Source: Oscillospiraceae bacterium
GTDB taxonomy: Bacteria > Bacillota_A > Clostridia > Oscillospirales > Oscillospiraceae
Assembly: GCA_015067895.1 (NCBI GenBank)
Contig: SVLP01000018.1
Location: forward strand, 1 to 49,721
Length of the DNA stretch: 49,721 nucleotides
Direction of reading: 5' to 3'
Shown: piece after piece, positions 1-11,140 of the stretch
Numbering within the stretch: the stretch's first letter is position 1
Layout: each line of letters starts with the position of its first letter
Program-made: the position numbers and the translations under genes
Notes under the pieces: model-generated
Told to the model about the DNA's origin: nothing
What the model saw: the letters and a program-made list of their open reading frames with translations, nothing else
The model's database searches: none

Positions 1-3000
1 AGGGATTGACGGTGGTGGTGGGCTCGGGGGAACCGGCAGCACGCCACAGGAAGGTGACGACAGCGGCACGCTGGCAGACACCGTTGGGGTTGAAGGTGGT
101 CTCGGTAGCGCCGGTGGTGATGCCCTTTTCGACCGCCCAGAGGACGGGATCGATGTAGAAGCTGTCCTCGGGGACATCCACGAAGGGATTCTCACGGGTG
201 GCATCGCAGCGCTGGCAGCCGGTTCCCTTCCAGTCATGGCCCAGAGCGGGGATCTCCTCCTGCTCGACCAGGGTCACGCCGCAGACAGAGCACTTCTTGC
301 CCTCGGTCAGGCCGGTCTCGGTGCAGGTGGCAGCCTTGCCGGGGATGACTTCCTCGGTGTGGCCGACAGCGGGAACGGTGACGGTCTCGCGGGAGATCTC
401 CTCACCGCAGACAGCGCAGTAGACCACAGAGTCGTAGGAGCCGTCCTCGGTGCAGGTGGCGGCCATTTCGTTCTCGATCACGGGCGCAGCAGCAGTGTGG
501 CCCAGAGCGGGGATCTCTTCCTGGGCGACCAGGATCTCACCGCAGACAGCGCACTTCTTGCCCTCGGTCAGGCCGGGCTCGGTGCAGGTGGCGTCCTTGC
601 CGGGAATGATCTCCTCGGTATGGCCCAGAGCTGCGATTTCTTCCTGTGCAACCAGGATCTCACCGCAGACAGCGCACTTCTTGCCCTCGGTCAGGCCGGG
701 CTCGGTGCAGGTGGCGTCCTTACCGGGGATGACCTCCTCGGTATGGCCCAGGGCGGGAGTCTCATCGGCAACGTAGCTGTCGCCGCAGGAGCAGGTATAG
801 GTGGTGTAACCGCCCTCGGTGCAGGTGGGAGCGGTGACAACGGCCTCGTACTGATGCTCGTGGGGAGGTGCATCGGTCTTCACGCCGGTGATGCGGATCT
901 CGGAGGCGGAAGCAAAGACATACTGGTTGTCGGTCAGGGCGTTTACAGACACCAGACGGACATACTTGACGGTCTCGCCATCGAACTTGGCGATCTTCCA
1001 GTTCCGGTCAGCTTCCCAGGTGCCGGAGGCGACATCACGGAAGTTCTCACCGTCATCGGAGACCTGGATCTTGTACTCGGTGATGGTGCCGTTGGTGTTG
1101 CCGGCCTGACGGGGCCAGTAGCGCAGACCGTCAACGCTGTAGGTATCGGTCAGCTCGAACTGGAACCAGTGGTTCTCGCGGCTGGTGCCGTACCAGTCGG
1201 TATGCCACAGGGAGTTGGGATCGTTGTCCACAGCAAACTCTGCGGGGCCCTCGTTGTACTGCATGCCGTTCTTCTCGTAATCACCGGTGGAGACCTCCAG
1301 GACGGACAGGGGGATGTCGCGGCTGGAGTCAGCGGGATCGGTATAGGGCTCAGAAACGGTGATCTGATAGAGGATATCGCCGATCTGGACGGAGGTCTCA
1401 CCGGCAGCGACACCGGTGAAGGTGATGGTAGTGGTACCCAGGGCGACGCTGGAAACCTCGTAGATCTCCCACTGGGAGTTGACATCGTTGATGTCGCTCC
1501 AGCCGGCAACGGCAGTGTGAGCACCGCCGAAGTCGTTGGCGTACTCGCCGTTCTCACCAATCGTCCAGTCGGAGCCATCGAAGTCCAGGTCGATGACCAC
1601 GGGCTCGTCCTTGACCAGACCCTTGCCCCGGGCGATGGACATGTACTTGCCATTCTGATCCTGGACATACCAGCCGCCCTCGGCAGCGGTGATCGTCCAC
1701 AGATCGTTCTCATCGAAGTTCTCCAGGGTGGAGCCCAGAGCCAGACCGTCGGAGCCGCCGCCGCCAACGGAGGCATCGGCCCACTCATTGCTCACGAGCT
1801 TGCCGGCGACCTTGTTCAGGAAGACGTAGGTCTTGCCGTCGTTGACGCCGGTGACCTTCTCGGACAGGGTCTGCTCATAGCCGGTGACCTCGCCGCTGAG
1901 CTCGACGGTGGCAATGGAGGTATCCAGAGCGGAGGTATCGGCATCCACGTAGTAGCCGGTCTCATCGGTGTAGGTGGCGGACTCGCCGACCAGCAGGTTG
2001 ACCTCGCCCTCCTCGGGAGCCGTGGCAACGGCGTCGAGGACGTTGAAGGCATCCAGCTCCAGCTTGTAGGTGCCGTTTCTGGAGCAGGAAGGATTGTTCT
2101 TCTCCATGGGTTTCAGGACGATGGTGTGCATACCGTACTCCAGATCATCCTTGGAGAAGATCTTCACCTGACGGACGGTGGAAGCGCTGTAGGTATCCAC
2201 CTCGCCGCAGGACTCGCCGTCGATGATGACCTCAAAGTAGCTGCGGTCGTGGTTGGTGCAGGTGATGACCTCGATGCCGGTGCCGATGAACTGCAGGGTG
2301 ACGGTGGCATCGGTGGAGTAGGAACCGCCCTCCAGATACATGATGGAGCCGTTGTAGTTGACGCTCTCAGACCAGTTGGCCCAGCCGCCTGCGTAGGCGA
2401 TGCGCTGATCCAGGTTGTCGATCATGCCGTAGCCTGCGGGGGCAGTCAGCACGACGCCGGTGGAGAGAATGGACTCGATGCCGCCCTTAACTGCGGTGAC
2501 ATAATAGGTGACGGAGGGAACCTCGGTATCCAGTTCCTCGTCGGTGTAGGCAGTCTCGGTCAGGCCCTCGGCGATCACAACGGGAGCGGCGCTGCCGGAG
2601 GCACGGTAGACATTGTAGGAAGCACCCTCAACGGCGTTCCAGGTCAGGTTTGCAATCTCCAGACCATCGCGGAGGACAGCCAGGTTGGTGGGAGCGTCGG
2701 GACGCTCGGGGATGGTCAGGGTGTAGGTCTCACCGGCGACGGTGTCGAAGGAGATCTTGCCGTCCTCGGTGACGGTGAAGTCGACGGCATCGCCCTTGCT
2801 GTCGGTGACGGTGGCCAGGGTGATGTTGTCGGCCAGAACGATGGCCTCGCCGCCGTTCTTGGAGAGGATGGTGGCGTTGACGATACCGCCCTTGACCCAC
2901 TCCATGGAGATCTCGAAGTTGCCGCGGGCAACCAGACCGTTGACAGAGCCCTCAGCCCAGACATCGGGCAGGGCGGGCAGCAGGTTGATGAAGCCCATGT

Positions 3001-5254
3001 TGCTCTGCATCAGCATCTCGGCGACACCGGAGGTCATGCCGAAGTTGCCGTCGATCTGGAAGGGAGCATGAGAGTCCCACAGGTTGGGGTAAATGCCGCC
3101 CTTGAACAGGTTCTGGATCAGCTCGTGGGCCTTGTTGCCCTCACCCAGGCGGGCCCAGGTGTTGATGCGCTGGCCCATGCCCCAGCCGGTGGAGTTGTCG
3201 GTACGGTAGTCCATGGAGACCTTGGCCGCGGCGACCCACTCGGGATTGCGCTGCACCAGATCGCCGGGGAACAGGCCCAGCATATGGGAGATGTGCCGGT
3301 GACCGGCGGGATCGGCACCCTGGCTCTTCATGGAGTCCAGGGTGGTCTCCTCGTACCACTCCTTCAGCTGGCCGTCGTCACCGACCTCGATGGGGCCCTT
3401 CAGGTCGGCCTGATTGGCCTTCCAGAGCTCGACCAGATCGGCATCCACGTCCAGGATCTCGGCGGCGATGATGGCATCCTCGTACAGCTGCCAGGCCAGA
3501 GACTGCTCGTAGGTGTTGCCGGCGGTTCTGGGGCCGTGCTCGGGAGAGTAGCTGGGTGCGGAGACCAGCTTGCCGTCTGCGTCGCGAACCATGGTCGCGT
3601 CGTAGAACAGAGCCTCTTCCTTCAGCATGGGGTAGATGTACTCGCGCATGAATTCCACGTCGCCGGTGTACTCATAGTACTCCCAGCAGTTCTGGATGAT
3701 CCAGGGCACTGCGGCGGGAGACCAGCCCCAGTCGAAGCTCCAGCCGGGACAGGTCCAGCCGAAGGGGGTGTTCTGGGTGTGGGCGGAGAAGCCGTTGGCC
3801 TCGCCCTCGCCGCTGACAACACCATTATAAATGGCGGCGGTGATGCGGCCGGGCTCACGCAGGGAATCCACGTAATCGATCAGAGGCAGGGCGCACTCGG
3901 CCAGATTGGTGGAGTAGGTGGGCCAGTAGTTCATCTGGAGGTTGACGTTCATGTGATAGTCAGAGCTCCAGGGGGGATTATTCATGTAGTTCCAGACGCC
4001 CTGCAGGTTGCTGGGCAGCTGGGAATCCTCACGGGAGGAGGCGATGGTCAGATAGCGGCCGTACTGGAACAGCATGACCTCCAGCTGACGCTGCTCAGCC
4101 TCGCTGGCGGAGCCGTTCTTGTAGGCGGCCAGCAGCTGATCGGTGGTCTTCTCAGAGACGGTCTGGCCGATGTCCAGAGACAGACGGTTGAACAGACCCT
4201 GGTAGTCGGCCAGATGGCTTTCCTTGACCTTCTCGTAGCCGTTCAGAGCAGCGGCCAGCACATCGGCCTGGACTCTCTCTGCCAGCTCGGTGTCGGTCTC
4301 GCCGGTGCGGTAGTAGTAGTCGTCGGTCTTCTCTTCGTTCCAGAAGGTGTTCTTGTAGTCGGTGGCTGCGGACAGGTAGACGGTAACCGCATCCGCATCG
4401 GTGACAGTCAGCTTGCTGCCGGAACCGGTGACACTGCCGCCCTCGGGGACGACGGTCAGGTAGGAGGCATACTTCAGCTGGTTGTCGCTGACCTGGCCGC
4501 ACAGAACCAGGGTGTTGTCGCCTTCAACTCTGGTGGTGCCGCCCTGCTTGGAGGGGAAGCGCACATCCAGATTCAGCTTGGCATTGCCGTCGGCCTCCAG
4601 ACGGGCCACCAGAACATTGTCATCATGGCTGATGAAGAACTCTCTGTAGTAGTCCGTACCGTTCTGGGTGAAGGAGACGGAGGCGATGCCGGTGGTCAGA
4701 TCCAGGTCACGCTGATAATTCGTGACGGAGGTGGACAGGCCGGCGAAGTCGAAGTAGATGTCGCCCCAGGCCTGGTAGGCACCGTAGCCATTGCTGTCGC
4801 CCACCAGATAGCTGCCGCACAGGGAGCTGGCGTAGGAGCTGTTGCCCTCCAGGAACAGCTCCTGGATCTGCTTCATCATGGCACCGTTCTGGCCCTTGGA
4901 CTCAATGTTGCCGCCCATGTAGTTGGGACGGGAGGCGCTGGGACCGCCGGTCCACAGGGTCTTCTCATTGAAGGTCAGGTGCTCACTGACGATCTCGCCG
5001 TAGACATTGGCGCCCATGTCACCGTTGCCGATGGGCAGGGTCTGCTGCTGCCAGCGGTTGGAGCCGTCGTAATCGCTGTAGCCGGAACCGGCGGACAGGA
5101 TGTTGGTTCCCTGGGACGCAGGCTCGTCGTACCACAGTCTGAGGGAATTGTCCTGGGCGGCTTTCGCCCGGATCGGAATCGCAGAGAACGGCATGAGGCC
5201 GATCGCCATGGTGGCTGCCACAAAACCGGCTGCGATCCTCTTGAAGATTTTCAT
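1..5254 (-). CDS. SLH-anchored GH95-type alpha-L-fucosidase (3' end outside window)
   Basis: Secreted exo-glycosidase expected to release alpha-1,2-linked fucose at the cell surface. 1,751 residues are visible. A signal peptide (about 1-32) is followed by a GH95-like catalytic region (about 36-848). Family catalytic positions appear as N436 and N438 (in [12 protein letters not shown]), E525 (in [11 protein letters not shown]) and D735 (in FQIDGNFG), matching the Asn pair, Glu and Asp described for bifidobacterial AfcA. Then come an Fn3-like domain (854-940), a galactose-binding-like beta-sandwich (940-1073), an Ig-like stretch with an insertion, an F5/8C discoidin domain (about 1318-1456), five Cys-rich repeats (1465-1680) and the first SLH repeat from 1686. 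The ATG at 5254 has a strong AAGGAGG. The C-terminal cassette is nearly identical to that of the upstream gene, 126 bp away on the same strand, so co-transcription is likely. The family call is firm; blood-group or mucin substrate is inferred. Confidence 0.9.
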   Translation of the reverse strand, partial: MKIFKRIAAGFVAATMAIGLMPFSAIPIRAKAAQDNSLRLWYDEPASQGTNILSAGSGYSDYDGSNRWQQQTLPIGNGDMGANVYGEIVSEHLTFNEKTLWTGGPSASRPNYMGGNIESKGQNGAMMKQIQELFLEGNSSYASSLCGSYLVGDSNGYGAYQAWGDIYFDFAGLSTSVTNYQRDLDLTTGIASVSFTQNGTDYYREFFISHDDNVLVARLEADGNAKLNLDVRFPSKQGGTTRVEGDNTLVLCGQVSDNQLKYASYLTVVPEGGSVTGSGSKLTVTDADAVTVYLSAATDYKNTFWNEEKTDDYYYRTGETDTELAERVQADVLAAALNGYEKVKESHLADYQGLFNRLSLDIGQTVSEKTTDQLLAAYKNGSASEAEQRQLEVMLFQYGRYLTIASSREDSQLPSNLQGVWNYMNNPPWSSDYHMNVNLQMNYWPTYSTNLAECALPLIDYVDSLREPGRITAAIYNGVVSGEGEANGFSAHTQNTPFGWTCPGWSFDWGWSPAAVPWIIQNCWEYYEYTGDVEFMREYIYPMLKEEALFYDATMVRDADGKLVSAPSYSPEHGPRTAGNTYEQSLAWQLYEDAIIAAEILDVDADLVELWKANQADLKGPIEVGDDGQLKEWYEETTLDSMKSQGADPAGHRHISHMLGLFPGDLVQRNPEWVAAAKVSMDYRTDNSTGWGMGQRINTWARLGEGNKAHELIQNLFKGGIYPNLWDSHAPFQIDGNFGMTSGVAEMLMQSNMGFINLLPALPDVWAEGSVNGLVARGNFEISMEWVKGGIVNATILSKNGGEAIVLADNITLATVTDSKGDAVDFTVTEDGKISFDTVAGETYTLTIPERPDAPTNLAVLRDGLEIANLTWNAVEGASYNVYRASGSAAPVVIAEGLTETAYTDEELDTEVPSVTYYVTAVKGGIESILSTGVVLTAPAGYGMIDNLDQRIAYAGGWANWSESVNYNGSIMYLEGGSYSTDATVTLQFIGTGIEVITCTNHDRSYFEVIIDGESCGEVDTYSASTVRQVKIFSKDDLEYGMHTIVLKPMEKNNPSCSRNGTYKLELDAFNVLDAVATAPEEGEVNLLVGESATYTDETGYYVDADTSALDTSIATVELSGEVTGYEQTLSEKVTGVNDGKTYVFLNKVAGKLVSNEWADASVGGGGSDGLALGSTLENFDENDLWTITAAEGGWYVQDQNGKYMSIARGKGLVKDEPVVIDLDFDGSDWTIGENGEYANDFGGAHTAVAGWSDINDVNSQWEIYEVSSVALGTTTITFTGVAAGETSVQIGDILYQITVSEPYTDPADSSRDIPLSVLEVSTGDYEKNGMQYNEGPAEFAVDNDPNSLWHTDWYGTSRENHWFQFELTDTYSVDGLRYWPRQAGNTNGTITEYKIQVSDDGENFRDVASGTWEADRNWKIAKFDGETVKYVRLVSVNALTDNQYVFASASEIRITGVKTDAPPHEHQYEAVVTAPTCTEGGYTTYTCSCGDSYVADETPALGHTEEVIPGKDATCTEPGLTEGKKCAVCGEILVAQEEIAALGHTEEIIPGKDATCTEPGLTEGKKCAVCGEILVAQEEIPALGHTAAAPVIENEMAATCTEDGSYDSVVYCAVCGEEISRETVTVPAVGHTEEVIPGKAATCTETGLTEGKKCSVCGVTLVEQEEIPALGHDWKGTGCQRCDATRENPFVDVPEDSFYIDPVLWAVEKGITTGATETTFNPNGVCQRAAVVTFLWRAAGSPEPTTTVNP

Positions 5255-5280
5255 TTGTTTTCCTCCTTTTTAGTTGTACT

Positions 5281-5334
5281 CCGGAGCATCGCTCCGGTGT
5301 GCTGCCCCACGCACATCGGAAAAGCACATGGGGC
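5281..5334 (-). other. Two stem-loops in the intergenic leader between the two glycosidase genes
   Basis: Reading the minus strand, an 11-bp stem with G-U pairs (arms 5334-5324 and 5314-5304) is followed by a perfect 7-bp hairpin CCGGAGC/GCTCCGG with a 3-nt loop (5297-5281), just upstream of the ribosome binding site of the fucosidase gene. Neither is followed by a U-tract, so they do not look like terminators. They could stabilise a processed transcript or tune translation of the distal gene. Confidence 0.45.
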
Positions 5335-5380
5335 CACCGAATAAAACAGTCCATTGAAGGTGACGGTTCCCTGGTCTGTT

Positions 5381-8300
5381 TTATACATTGTAGGTGCGGT
5401 ACAGGAAGGTCACGACCTGGGCCCGGTTGCAGGTGGCGTTGGGGCCGAAGGTGGTCTCGGTCAGGCCGTTGGTGATGCCGTTCTCGACAGCCCACAGCAT
5501 GGGCACGAAGTAGAACTGATCCTCAGCCACGTCGGTGAAGGGATGCTCGGCGGCGGTGGGCTCGGGCTTCTCCATGGCCCGCCACAGGAAGGTCACCACC
5601 TGAGCACGGTTGCACTCGGCATAGGGGCCGAAGGTGGTGGTGGTCAGACCGTTGGTGATCTCGTTCTCCACGGCCCACAGGACGGCCTTGTAGAAGAAAT
5701 CGGTCTCCTTCACATCCACGAAGGGATTGTTGGTGGAGGTGGGCTCGGGAGAACCGGCGGCTCTCCACAGGAAGGTGACCACGTGTGCGCGCATGCAGTT
5801 GCCGTTGGGGTTGAAGGTGGTCTCGGTGGCGCCGGTGGTGATGCCCTTCTCCACGGCCCACAGGACGGGATCAATGTAGAAGGAATCCTCGGGAACGTCG
5901 GTGAAGGGATTCTCGCGCTTTTCGTCACAGCGGGAACAGCCGGTGCCGTGCCAGTCGTGACCCAGGGCGGGGATCTCCTCCTGGGCAACCAGGATCTCGC
6001 CGCAGACGGAGCACTTCTTGCCCTCGGTCAGACCGGTCTCGGTACAGGTGGGCTCCACAGCGGGGATCACTTCCTCGGTGTGGCCGACAGCGGGAACGGT
6101 GACGGTCTCGCGGGAGATCTCCTCACCGCAGACAGAGCAGTAGACCACGGAGTCGTAGGAGCCGTCCTCGGTGCAGGTGGCGGCCTTTTCGTTCTCGATC
6201 ACGGGCTCAGCAGCAGTGTGACCCAGAGCGGGGATCTCTTCCTGAGCGACCAGGATCTCGCCGCAGACAGAGCACTTCTTGCCCTCGGTCAGGCCGGGCT
6301 CGGTGCAGGTGGCGTCCTTGCCGGGAATGACTTCCTCGGTATGGCCCAGAGCGGGGATCTCCTCCTGGGCGACCAGGATCTCGCCGCAGACGCTGCACTT
6401 CTTACCCTCGGTCAGGCCGGTCTCGGTGCAGGTGGCGTCCTTGCCGGGGATGACTTCCTCGGTGTGACCCAGGGCGGGAGTCTCATCGGCAATGTAGCTG
6501 TCGCCGCACTCGCAGGTGTAGGTGGTGTAGCCGCCCTCGGTGCAGGTGGGAGCGGTCACGACGGCCTCGTAGCTGTGTTCGTGGGGCAGAGGCTCGCCGG
6601 ACTTGACACCGGTCAGACGGATCTCGGAAGCGGAAGCGAGGACATAGGACACATCGCTCACAGCCTCCAGAGAAACCAGACGGACATACTTGACATTCTG
6701 ACCGTTGAACTGGGCGATCTTCCACTCTCTGTCGGCGGCCCAATCGCCGGAGGCGACGGTCTCGAAGTTGACGCCGTCGTTGGAGACCTGGATCTCGTAC
6801 TTGGTGATGGTGCCGTTGGTGTTGCCGGCCTGGCGGGGCCAGTAACGCAGACCGTCGACCTTGTAGCTCTCGGTCAGCTCGAACTGGAACCAGTGGTTCT
6901 CGTTGCTGGTGCCGTACCAGTTGGTGTGCCACAGGGTGTCGGGGTTGTTGTCCACAGCGAATTCAGCAGGACCCTCGGTGGCCTGACCGGGCTGATAGTC
7001 GCCGCAGGAGACCTCCAGAGCGGACAGGGGGATATCCCGGCTGTCGTCGTCGGGCTCCATGGGAGGCACGATGTGCTCAAAGACCTCCAGCTCTGCAACG
7101 CACATGACGGTGTTGGCACTGGAGTCCTGCCAGTGGTAGGAGCGGGTGGCTCTCAGGCGGACATAGGCGGCCTGAACAGGCTCGAACTCGATGACGGTGG
7201 TGCCGTTGACGGTATCGCCATCGGCGACCTGGATCCAGTTCTCGCCGTCAACGCTGACCTCGATGATGTAGTCGAGCAGATTGCCGGTGCAGTTGTACTG
7301 GGCGGAGGAGTCGAAACGCTGGGTGTAGTTGACCTGGTTGATGGTGTACTCACCGCCCAGATCGGCGATCAGGTAGGCGTCATTCAGGGTGCCGCCGGGA
7401 ACGGTGGCCCAGAAGGTGTTGTAGTCGCCGTCGAAGGCGTTGCCCACGGACTTGTCATGGGCGGGCTCGGTGGTATCGGTGGAGCTGGCATTGCCAGTGA
7501 TGCCTGCGATCTTGGTGGACTCAGGACCCGCGGCGGCATCCAGCTCGTCGTAGCCCAGGGCCACGTCGTAGACGGCGGACTTGACGGCCTGCTCGCCCAC
7601 GGTGATCTCGGCGGCGGGAACGTTGAAGTAACGGTTCTCGGCCTTGTAGGCGGAACCGGCCAGGGTGCCGTTGACGTAAATCTTCAGGATGCCGTTGTTC
7701 TCCTTGACGCCGATGATGGTGGCGGTCTCGGCTTCCTCAGGCACGGTGACGGTAACGTCGGAAACGGCGGTGGCACCGTTCACGGTGAAGTAGGCATAGC
7801 CGTCGGCGTTGATGCCCAGCTCGTAGGCGTCGCCCTGGGCGACCAGGACACCGGCCTCGGCGGCGGCAACATCGGCGGAGACGGTGAAGCCGTAGTTGGT
7901 CTGCAGGGAATCCGTGACCAGGTTGCCCTTGTTGCAGATGACGCTGATGGTCTCGGCACAGGCATTGCCGGAAATGTCGGTGACATTGGCGGTGACAATC
8001 AGCTCAGAGCCGTTCTCGGGAGCCTCGGTCAGGGTGATGCGGTAGGTGACATCGTCAGCGCTCTGCTCGACGGACTCGACGGCGGCACCGGAAACGGTGA
8101 ACTCGTCGCCGATGACCTTCTCGTTGAAGCGGACGGTGATGGTCTTGTCGCCGTCGGAGAAGGCGCGCTCCATCACGGGGGCGGTGGTGTCGCCATCCCT
8201 GGAGATCTGGAACATCCGAACCTCGTTGGGCTGGAGGGTGAAGGTGTAGGTCTCGCCATAGGTAAACTGACCGGTCAGGTCGTTGCCTGCGGGCATGTTG

Positions 8301-11005
8301 TAGTTGTGAACCAGATAGTAATTCAGGGTACCGGCATCCTCGGGCACACCGATGATGCGGTCGAAGGTGAAGGAGACGGTCTTGGTCTGGTAGGAATGGG
8401 GATTGCGGATGGAGATAATGCCGTCGGTGCCGTCGAAGCAGGAGAAGCCGTAGGCCTCAGCATAAGCCTCGTTGGAGGTTGCATTCTCCAGGAAGGTGCG
8501 GTCGGGCATGCCGCCGAAGATCTTGGCGTTGCGCAGGATGTGGGAATTCTCCTCTGCCCACTCCAGGAACTCACCGGCGACCTCATACTTCTCGTCGGTC
8601 ATGAGGCTGTCGGAGATCAGCAGCTCCCAGAAGGTGATGCCTCGGGTGGACTGCATGTACAGGTAGTTCTGGAAGTCCTCGTCGCTGACATTGGCCTTGG
8701 TCATGCCGGTGCCTTCCTTACCGTAGATGGGATCGTGGTTATAGATGTTGCCCAGAGGGAACTGGAACTGGTGGTTGACCAGGAAGTCGTAGTACACAGC
8801 GTCACGGTAGGTCAGCTGCTTGTCCATCTTGGTCAAACCGAAGTTGGCATCCTTCTGGTCATGGGTGCACTGCATCCAGACGGAGTTGGCCCACTGGAGG
8901 AACCAGGGGCTGGGATTGGTGTAGCAGGTCAGGGAGATCCACAGGTTGTCAATGTCGTTCTCCTTGGCATTGGCCCGGACGACCTCCATCAGATCGATCC
9001 ATGCCTCCCACATGTCGGTGACATGATACATGTTGTTGTAGCCGCCGGTCATGTGATGGTTGGCATAGCCGGGAACGCCGTCGGCAGCGGGGAATGCACC
9101 GTACTGATGGCTGTCAACGAAGCCGTCCCACTTCCAGTAGTTGACCTTGAAGCGGTTCTGGAAGTCGCAGAACATGTTGGTCATGTTCTCCACGTATACG
9201 CGGTCAGCCACGTCGATGGAGCCGCCGGCCTTGGTGCCCTTGCCGCTCTTGGCGATGATATCCGCCAGGTGGCCGTAGAAGTTATAGCCGCCACGGGGGC
9301 CGACCCACAGGCCGAAGTTGGAGCCGAACTTGTTGGCCAGCTCGGAAGAGGGATACAGCTCGTTGGGGAACTTGGAGTTGAACTCCCAGAAACCGGACTG
9401 GTTCAGGGTGGTACCGGCGCGGGCCGCATCCACCACGTAGGTGTTGTTATAGTTGATCCAGCCGTCGTCCACGACATAGGAATCCAGAGGACGGACCTCG
9501 GTCTTGTTCAGCTCCTGATCGACCTCGATGAAGGTTTCCAGGATGTTCTCATCGGAAATCAGCATCATGTTGTCGAACCAGGAATTGTACTGGATGCGGA
9601 ACTCGGAGGGAGTTGCGATGGAGTAGATGTACTCGAAGAAGTCGGCCTGGATGACCTGGTTGTCGGTGCTTCGGGCTGCACCGGCCACGGTCTGCCAGGT
9701 GACATACTTGCCGTCGGTGGTCAGCTGGTTATCCGCCTCGAACCGCTCGAAGCTCTTGCCGGTGTAGTAGCGGATATGGCCGGTTCCCTCCTCGATCTGG
9801 GTATCGGTCTCAGGGAACTCGCAGCCGAAGAACATACCCTGGATGTAGATGGGCTGGCCCAGGTTGGCCTTGAACTCGTTCATCTGAACGATGCCGCCCA
9901 CATGGGGGATGGTCCACTGGGCATCGTCGGCATTGACGGCCATGGACTCCAGATCGATGTAGTCGATGGTGGCCAGGGACTTCTGATCCTCAGGAACGCT
10001 GATCTCCATATACTTGCGCATGAAGTGATCGCCGTCATACATCACAACAACTTCGCTGATGGTGTAGCTGACGCCCTTGAACTCATAGGGCTTGAAATTG
10101 AAAGTGACCATCTTGCCGGACTTCTCCACGTCGTTGATGACTGCGGAGGTGTCGGCCACGACGGGCTCACCGTCCAGCTCTAGTGCGCTGGCTGCGAACT
10201 CACGGTCGTTGCCAGCGGCAGCGACGCGCTCGGTGTGCAGGTTGAACTCTGCGCCGCCGGCGAAGCTCTGGCCGTTCTTGGAGGAGGTGGCGACCAGCTT
10301 CACCTGAGTCGCGGTCACGTCCTCGTCCAGGTTGACATAGATGGGGTTGACACCCTCATACTTGAAGTTTCCCTCGGCGGCCTTGATCCAGCCTTCGGCA
10401 TTGAAGTCCAGAGCTTCTTCGGTGGTGGCGTACCACAGCTCGTAGCCCAGGATGTTGCCGTTGGTGTCCTCACCCTGCTGTCTGGGGGTGTAGGAGAAGC
10501 AGCTGAAGGTCTTGGTGCCGTTGAGAGTGATGACAACATTGTAGGGGTAGCTCTGGTCACCGGTGCCGCTGCCGTAGTTTGTGTGCCAGATGCTGTCAAC
10601 ATTGCCGTCGATCAGGTTGGAGCCGGGGCCGTCGCTGGGGCCGGAGGCGTTGTGGTAGCTGTCTGCAACGGCAGTCCAGCCGGTCCGATCCAGGGCGGGG
10701 ACGGTGGGAGCGGTGGAATCGCCCTCCTTGGTGATGCGGATGATGAATTCCTCACTGCCCTCGGCGGGGGTGAAGACCTCATCGGCGCGGTGGTTGACGA
10801 TCTCGGTGGTGCTGAGCTTTCCGTCTGCGACGGAGAACTCGCGGCTGATGTAGCCGTTGCCGATGACGACGCTGTTACCTTCTACGGTAACATCGACTGC
10901 ATCGATGCTCTCGGCCTGTGCTCTGGTGGACAGCCCGGTCATGCACGACAGGACCATGGCCACGGCCAGCACGAGGGAGAGCGCCTTTTTTGTGGTGTGT
11001 TTCAT
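5381..11005 (-). CDS. SLH-anchored clan GH-D (GH27/GH36-like) glycosidase with discoidin domains
   Basis: 1,874-residue secreted enzyme. Signal peptide (about 1-30, cleavage near AQA/E), N-terminal F5/8C-like carbohydrate-binding domain (about 105-265), catalytic region (about 270-930), SbsA-like Ig domain (about 939-1024), a small beta-rich region, two more F5/8C domains (about 1164-1305 and 1321-1466), five Cys-rich repeats (1476-1690) and three complete C-terminal SLH repeats (1699-1874). The catalytic region carries the clan GH-D hallmark VDDGW (D513, D514), a YWKWDGF strand whose D627 is the likely nucleophile, and a CTHD motif (D716) as candidate acid/base. Such proteins hydrolyse alpha-galactosides, alpha-GalNAc or alpha-galactosamine; which one cannot be read here. 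The ATG at 11005 has AAGGAGG upstream; an in-frame upstream ATG lacks a convincing site. First gene of a likely two-gene operon with the fucosidase. Confidence 0.85.
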   Translation of the reverse strand: MKHTTKKALSLVLAVAMVLSCMTGLSTRAQAESIDAVDVTVEGNSVVIGNGYISREFSVADGKLSTTEIVNHRADEVFTPAEGSEEFIIRITKEGDSTAPTVPALDRTGWTAVADSYHNASGPSDGPGSNLIDGNVDSIWHTNYGSGTGDQSYPYNVVITLNGTKTFSCFSYTPRQQGEDTNGNILGYELWYATTEEALDFNAEGWIKAAEGNFKYEGVNPIYVNLDEDVTATQVKLVATSSKNGQSFAGGAEFNLHTERVAAAGNDREFAASALELDGEPVVADTSAVINDVEKSGKMVTFNFKPYEFKGVSYTISEVVVMYDGDHFMRKYMEISVPEDQKSLATIDYIDLESMAVNADDAQWTIPHVGGIVQMNEFKANLGQPIYIQGMFFGCEFPETDTQIEEGTGHIRYYTGKSFERFEADNQLTTDGKYVTWQTVAGAARSTDNQVIQADFFEYIYSIATPSEFRIQYNSWFDNMMLISDENILETFIEVDQELNKTEVRPLDSYVVDDGWINYNNTYVVDAARAGTTLNQSGFWEFNSKFPNELYPSSELANKFGSNFGLWVGPRGGYNFYGHLADIIAKSGKGTKAGGSIDVADRVYVENMTNMFCDFQNRFKVNYWKWDGFVDSHQYGAFPAADGVPGYANHHMTGGYNNMYHVTDMWEAWIDLMEVVRANAKENDIDNLWISLTCYTNPSPWFLQWANSVWMQCTHDQKDANFGLTKMDKQLTYRDAVYYDFLVNHQFQFPLGNIYNHDPIYGKEGTGMTKANVSDEDFQNYLYMQSTRGITFWELLISDSLMTDEKYEVAGEFLEWAEENSHILRNAKIFGGMPDRTFLENATSNEAYAEAYGFSCFDGTDGIISIRNPHSYQTKTVSFTFDRIIGVPEDAGTLNYYLVHNYNMPAGNDLTGQFTYGETYTFTLQPNEVRMFQISRDGDTTAPVMERAFSDGDKTITVRFNEKVIGDEFTVSGAAVESVEQSADDVTYRITLTEAPENGSELIVTANVTDISGNACAETISVICNKGNLVTDSLQTNYGFTVSADVAAAEAGVLVAQGDAYELGINADGYAYFTVNGATAVSDVTVTVPEEAETATIIGVKENNGILKIYVNGTLAGSAYKAENRYFNVPAAEITVGEQAVKSAVYDVALGYDELDAAAGPESTKIAGITGNASSTDTTEPAHDKSVGNAFDGDYNTFWATVPGGTLNDAYLIADLGGEYTINQVNYTQRFDSSAQYNCTGNLLDYIIEVSVDGENWIQVADGDTVNGTTVIEFEPVQAAYVRLRATRSYHWQDSSANTVMCVAELEVFEHIVPPMEPDDDSRDIPLSALEVSCGDYQPGQATEGPAEFAVDNNPDTLWHTNWYGTSNENHWFQFELTESYKVDGLRYWPRQAGNTNGTITKYEIQVSNDGVNFETVASGDWAADREWKIAQFNGQNVKYVRLVSLEAVSDVSYVLASASEIRLTGVKSGEPLPHEHSYEAVVTAPTCTEGGYTTYTCECGDSYIADETPALGHTEEVIPGKDATCTETGLTEGKKCSVCGEILVAQEEIPALGHTEEVIPGKDATCTEPGLTEGKKCSVCGEILVAQEEIPALGHTAAEPVIENEKAATCTEDGSYDSVVYCSVCGEEISRETVTVPAVGHTEEVIPAVEPTCTETGLTEGKKCSVCGEILVAQEEIPALGHDWHGTGCSRCDEKRENPFTDVPEDSFYIDPVLWAVEKGITTGATETTFNPNGNCMRAHVVTFLWRAAGSPEPTSTNNPFVDVKETDFFYKAVLWAVENEITNGLTTTTFGPYAECNRAQVVTFLWRAMEKPEPTAAEHPFTDVAEDQFYFVPMLWAVENGITNGLTETTFGPNATCNRAQVVTFLYRTYNV

Positions 11006-11140
11006 TTTGCTTCTTTCCTCCTTGTTTTTTTTCAGAGCAATGCCCTGATAGTTCGCTGCACAAGATCCGGAACCCCATGCAGCAGCTGCACAAAACAGCA
11101 CGGGCTGCCCGTTCAGCCTGCCCTGATTTATACATTGTCC

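Noticed and set aside
236..5344. Plus-strand open frame of about 1,700 codons opposite the fucosidase gene
   Set aside because: It is Gly/Leu/Val/Asp/Gln-rich without domain features, has no suitable ribosome binding site, and is the mirror of a gene with clear GH95, F5/8C and SLH domains. GC-rich codon use leaves few stops in this antisense frame.
5354..10183. Plus-strand open frame of about 1,600 codons opposite the GH-D gene
   Set aside because: Same antisense effect; low-complexity translation and no start signal.
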